Below are positions 14,044 to 15,771 of a DNA stretch of 15,771 nt, in pieces; within the stretch, counting starts at the first letter, position 1; every line of letters begins with the position of its first letter. This stretch comes from Arthrobacter sp. (GTDB lineage Bacteria; Actinomycetota; Actinomycetes; Actinomycetales; Micrococcaceae), in the NCBI GenBank assembly GCA_030146405.1, contig JASLBS010000028.1, forward strand, positions 1 through 15,771. Reading direction: 5' to 3'. The notes beneath the pieces are model-generated. The model did not search any database and was not told where the DNA came from. It worked only from the letters and a program-made list of their open reading frames with translations. The position numbers and the translations under genes were made by a program.

Positions 14044-14853
14044 TTGATCGCGCTTGCGCTCCCGGCCGCAACAACTGGAGAGGGATTCGTTCCTCCGACC
14101 CTTGACGAACTCCACCTCCCTGACATGATCCCGTGGGGGGCCTACTACGGCGAGGGCTTCGGCAAGCAGATGCTGCTGGTGCTGCTCTCGGTGGTCATCA
14201 TCGCGGTCTTCTTCTCGAGAGCCTCCAGGAAACGGGCACTGGTTCCGTCGAAGCTGCAATTGGTCGGTGAGATGGGCTACGGCCTCGTCCGCGACTCCAT
14301 CGGCAAGGACATCATCGGCCAGCGGGACTTCCTGAAGTACGTGCCGCTGCTGTTCACCGTGTTCTTCTTCGTGCTGGTGAACAACATCTACGGCGCCATC
14401 CCGGTCATCCAGTTGCCCAGCTTCTCGCACCCCGGCAGCGCCTACGTGTTGGCCGGCATCATCTACGTGCTCTGGATCACCATCGGTATCCGCAAGCATG
14501 GGCTCGGATACTTCAAGATGGTCGTGGTGCCCTCGGGCGTGCCGTGGCCACTGCTGATCATCCTGATCCCGATCGAGATCATCTCGAACTTCCTGGTACG
14601 GCCGATCACGCACAGCCTGCGTCTCTTCGCCACGATGATGGCGGGTCACCTGATCATCCTCCTGGCCGGTTCGGGCATCGAATACCTCCTGGTTCTGCAG
14701 GACAACATTCTCCTCCAGGCGGCTTCAGTGCTCGTCCTGGTCGGAGGCGTGGCCATGTACATGCTGGAAGCACTGATCATGGTCATCCAGGCCTACGTCT
14801 TCACGCTGCTCACTGCGATCTACATCCAGGGCGCACTGGCGGACGAACACTAA
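14044..14853 (+). CDS. atpB: F1Fo ATP synthase subunit a
   Basis: Stator subunit of the membrane Fo sector that forms the two proton half-channels against the c-ring. The 269-residue product is strongly hydrophobic (five to six helices) and contains the essential arginine in ITHSLRLFATMMAGH (R193, equivalent to E. coli R210) and the conserved IQAYVFTLLTAIYI near the C-terminus. TTG at 14044 is taken as the start because AGAGGA lies six bases upstream and homologues in related organisms begin the same way (LIALALPA); an ATG at 13987 would add 19 unlikely residues. The 90 bases before it hold no obvious gene or strong promoter. This is the first core subunit gene of the operon. Confidence 0.95.
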   Translation: MIALALPAATTGEGFVPPTLDELHLPDMIPWGAYYGEGFGKQMLLVLLSVVIIAVFFSRASRKRALVPSKLQLVGEMGYGLVRDSIGKDIIGQRDFLKYVPLLFTVFFFVLVNNIYGAIPVIQLPSFSHPGSAYVLAGIIYVLWITIGIRKHGLGYFKMVVVPSGVPWPLLIILIPIEIISNFLVRPITHSLRLFATMMAGHLIILLAGSGIEYLLVLQDNILLQAASVLVLVGGVAMYMLEALIMVIQAYVFTLLTAIYIQGALADEH

Positions 14854-14855
14854 GC

Positions 14856-14898
14856 TTTCCCACCGGGAAAACCTTAAACAAACTGCCCATCCCGGGCA
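14856..14898 (+). promoter_or_regulatory. Intercistronic hairpins and A/T-rich leader before atpE
   Basis: Two small hairpins flank an A-rich stretch in the atpB-atpE gap: TTTCCC-ACC-GGGAAA (14856-14870) and TGCCC-ATCCC-GGGCA (14884-14898), with AACCTTAAACAAAC between them. An AAAGGA ribosome binding site follows at 14904-14909. Subunit c is needed in many more copies than a or b, and in E. coli an A/U-rich region upstream of atpE enhances its translation. A similar enhancer or mRNA-stabilising role is inferred here from position and composition. Confidence 0.5.
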
Positions 14899-14914
14899 TC
14901 CTGAAAGGAAAACA

Positions 14915-15124
14915 ATGGAAATCGAAGGTAGCCTCAACGCAATCGGTTATGGTCTGTCCGCGATCGGTGGAGCCATCGGCGTCGGACTCGTGTTCTACGC
15001 ATACATCACCGGCGTGGCTCGTCAGCCCGAGGCGCAGCGTGTCCTCCAGCCCATCGCATTCCTGGGTCTCGCCTTCACCGAGGCGCTCGCGATCCTCGGT
15101 CTGGTTCTCGCCTTCATTCTCTGA
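14915..15124 (+). CDS. atpE: F1Fo ATP synthase subunit c
   Basis: Hairpin proteolipid of 69 residues; an oligomeric ring of it carries protons and rotates. Helix 1 contains SAIGGAIGVGLVF (15-27), the polar loop is ARQPE (35-39), and helix 2 carries the proton-binding carboxylate E56 in AFTEALAILG. Residue 57 is Ala rather than Ser/Thr, and the Na+ ligand pattern is absent, so coupling to H+ is expected. The usual GxGxGxG packing motif of helix 1 is altered: Ala20 replaces one glycine and Tyr28 stands where a later glycine often occurs. ATG 14915 has AAAGGA five bases upstream. It is the second core gene of the atp operon, with an unusual A/T-rich upstream region. Confidence 0.96.
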   Translation: MEIEGSLNAIGYGLSAIGGAIGVGLVFYAYITGVARQPEAQRVLQPIAFLGLAFTEALAILGLVLAFIL

Positions 15125-15166
15125 TCAGCGCCCATTACAGCATCGAGCAGATAGGACGGGTGAACC

Positions 15167-15715
15167 ATGGACCAGATGGTGATTTTGGCTTCTGAGACCA
15201 CTAATCCGCTGATCCCCAATCCCTGGGAAATCTTGGTGACGGGCGCCGGCTTCGCCGTCCTGCTGTACATCGTCATCAAGTACATCGCACCGGCGTTCGA
15301 GAAGATCTACACCCAGCGTGTAGAGGCGATCGAGGGCGGTCTCGCGAAGGCCGAGACGGCCCAGGCCGAGGCGAATGCAGCCCTCGAGGAGTACAAGCAG
15401 CAGCTCGTGGACTCACGCGCGGAAGCCAACCGCATCCGCGAGGAGGCCCGCGCCGAAGGCGCGCAGATCCTTGCGGAGCTGAAGGAGCAGGCGGCTGCCG
15501 AGTCCGCTCGCATCACGGCGCAGGCCCATGTGCAGATCGAGGCGGAACGCCAGGCGGCCACGGTCGCGCTGCGGGCCGAGGTGGGCACGCTCGCCACCGA
15601 TCTCGCGAGCAGGATCGTGGGGGAGTCCCTCGCGGACAACGCCCTGTCCTCGCGCGTGGTCGATCGGTTCCTCGCTGACCTCGCGGCGTCCGACAGTGCA
15701 GGTGCAGCCAAGTAA
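15167..15715 (+). CDS. atpF: F1Fo ATP synthase subunit b
   Basis: Peripheral stalk subunit that links membrane subunit a to F1 through delta. The 182-residue product has one N-terminal membrane helix (about 21-42, ILVTGAGFAVLLYIVIKYIA) and then a long charged, Ala/Glu/Gln-rich helix with almost no Pro or Gly, expected to form the stalk coiled coil, ending in the delta-binding region around RIVGESLADNALSSRVVDRF. Length is normal for an actinobacterial b subunit. ATG 15167 has AGGACGGG upstream. The TAA stop shares its last base with the atpH ATG (TAATG), so the b and delta genes are coupled. The 42 bases between atpE and atpF hold no clear structure. Confidence 0.95.
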   Translation: MDQMVILASETTNPLIPNPWEILVTGAGFAVLLYIVIKYIAPAFEKIYTQRVEAIEGGLAKAETAQAEANAALEEYKQQLVDSRAEANRIREEARAEGAQILAELKEQAAAESARITAQAHVQIEAERQAATVALRAEVGTLATDLASRIVGESLADNALSSRVVDRFLADLAASDSAGAAK

Positions 15716-15771
15716 TGGCAGGTGTATCGAGCCTCTCGTTGGCCAGTGTGCGTGAGCAGCTGGAGCCCCGT
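15715..15771 (+). CDS. atpH: F1Fo ATP synthase subunit delta, N-terminal fragment (cut by window edge)
   Basis: Only 19 codons are visible, reading MAGVSSLSLASVREQLEPR. Position right after atpF, the one-base TAATG overlap with its stop, and the N-terminal sequence all fit subunit delta, which caps F1 and binds the b stalk. The rest of the operon (atpA, G, D, C) is expected downstream but not seen. The short length limits direct evidence. Confidence 0.85.
   Translation, partial: MAGVSSLSLASVREQLEPR

Overview
The window looks like chromosomal DNA from a high-GC Gram-positive actinobacterium, most probably Arthrobacter or a close Micrococcaceae relative. The reasons are the strong GC bias at third codon positions, frequent GTG and TTG starts, a Rho factor with a very long Arg/Asn/Asp-rich insertion, and the gene order thrC-thrB-rho-prfA-prmC-tsaC...atpI-atpB-atpE-atpF-atpH, which is the classic actinobacterial thr-rho-atp locus. 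Family assignments come from recognising motifs in the translated sequence; no database search was run.

Layout. Bases 1-1574 hold the end of threonine synthase (thrC) and complete homoserine kinase (thrB), one base apart. A 298-base leader follows (1575-1872), with a possible extended -10 element, a 30-codon upstream ORF and a hairpin just before the ribosome binding site of rho (1873-4077). A perfect 16-bp hairpin ends the rho unit. A translation-termination unit comes next: prfA (RF1) and prmC (the methyltransferase acting on RF1), with a family 2 glycosyltransferase overlapping the prmC stop, then tsaC (tRNA t6A synthesis).

Bases 7878-13036 are a cell-surface glycan block. A minus-strand pair (GT2 glycosyltransferase, then NAD-dependent SDR epimerase/reductase) converges on tsaC. 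Divergent from it on the plus strand are a membrane CapD/WbpM-type nucleotide-sugar 4,6-dehydratase and a WbpL/WecA-type polyprenyl-phosphate sugar-1-phosphate transferase, overlapping by four bases. Together with the GT2 gene after prmC, these five genes could modify a sugar nucleotide, load a first sugar onto the lipid carrier and extend it. In Mycobacterium tuberculosis this position holds a single rfe/wecA gene.

Bases 13122-15771 are the start of the F1Fo ATP synthase operon: a four-helix AtpI-like protein, a two-helix AtpZ-like protein, subunits a (atpB), c (atpE) and b (atpF), and the first 19 codons of delta (atpH), cut by the window edge. The A/T-rich stretch with two small hairpins between atpB and atpE is the clearest candidate for translational control. 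I saw no mobile element, CRISPR array, tRNA or rRNA. No wholly new system stands out; the points most worth a second look are the glycan block inside a housekeeping locus, the rho leader and the Rho insertion domain.
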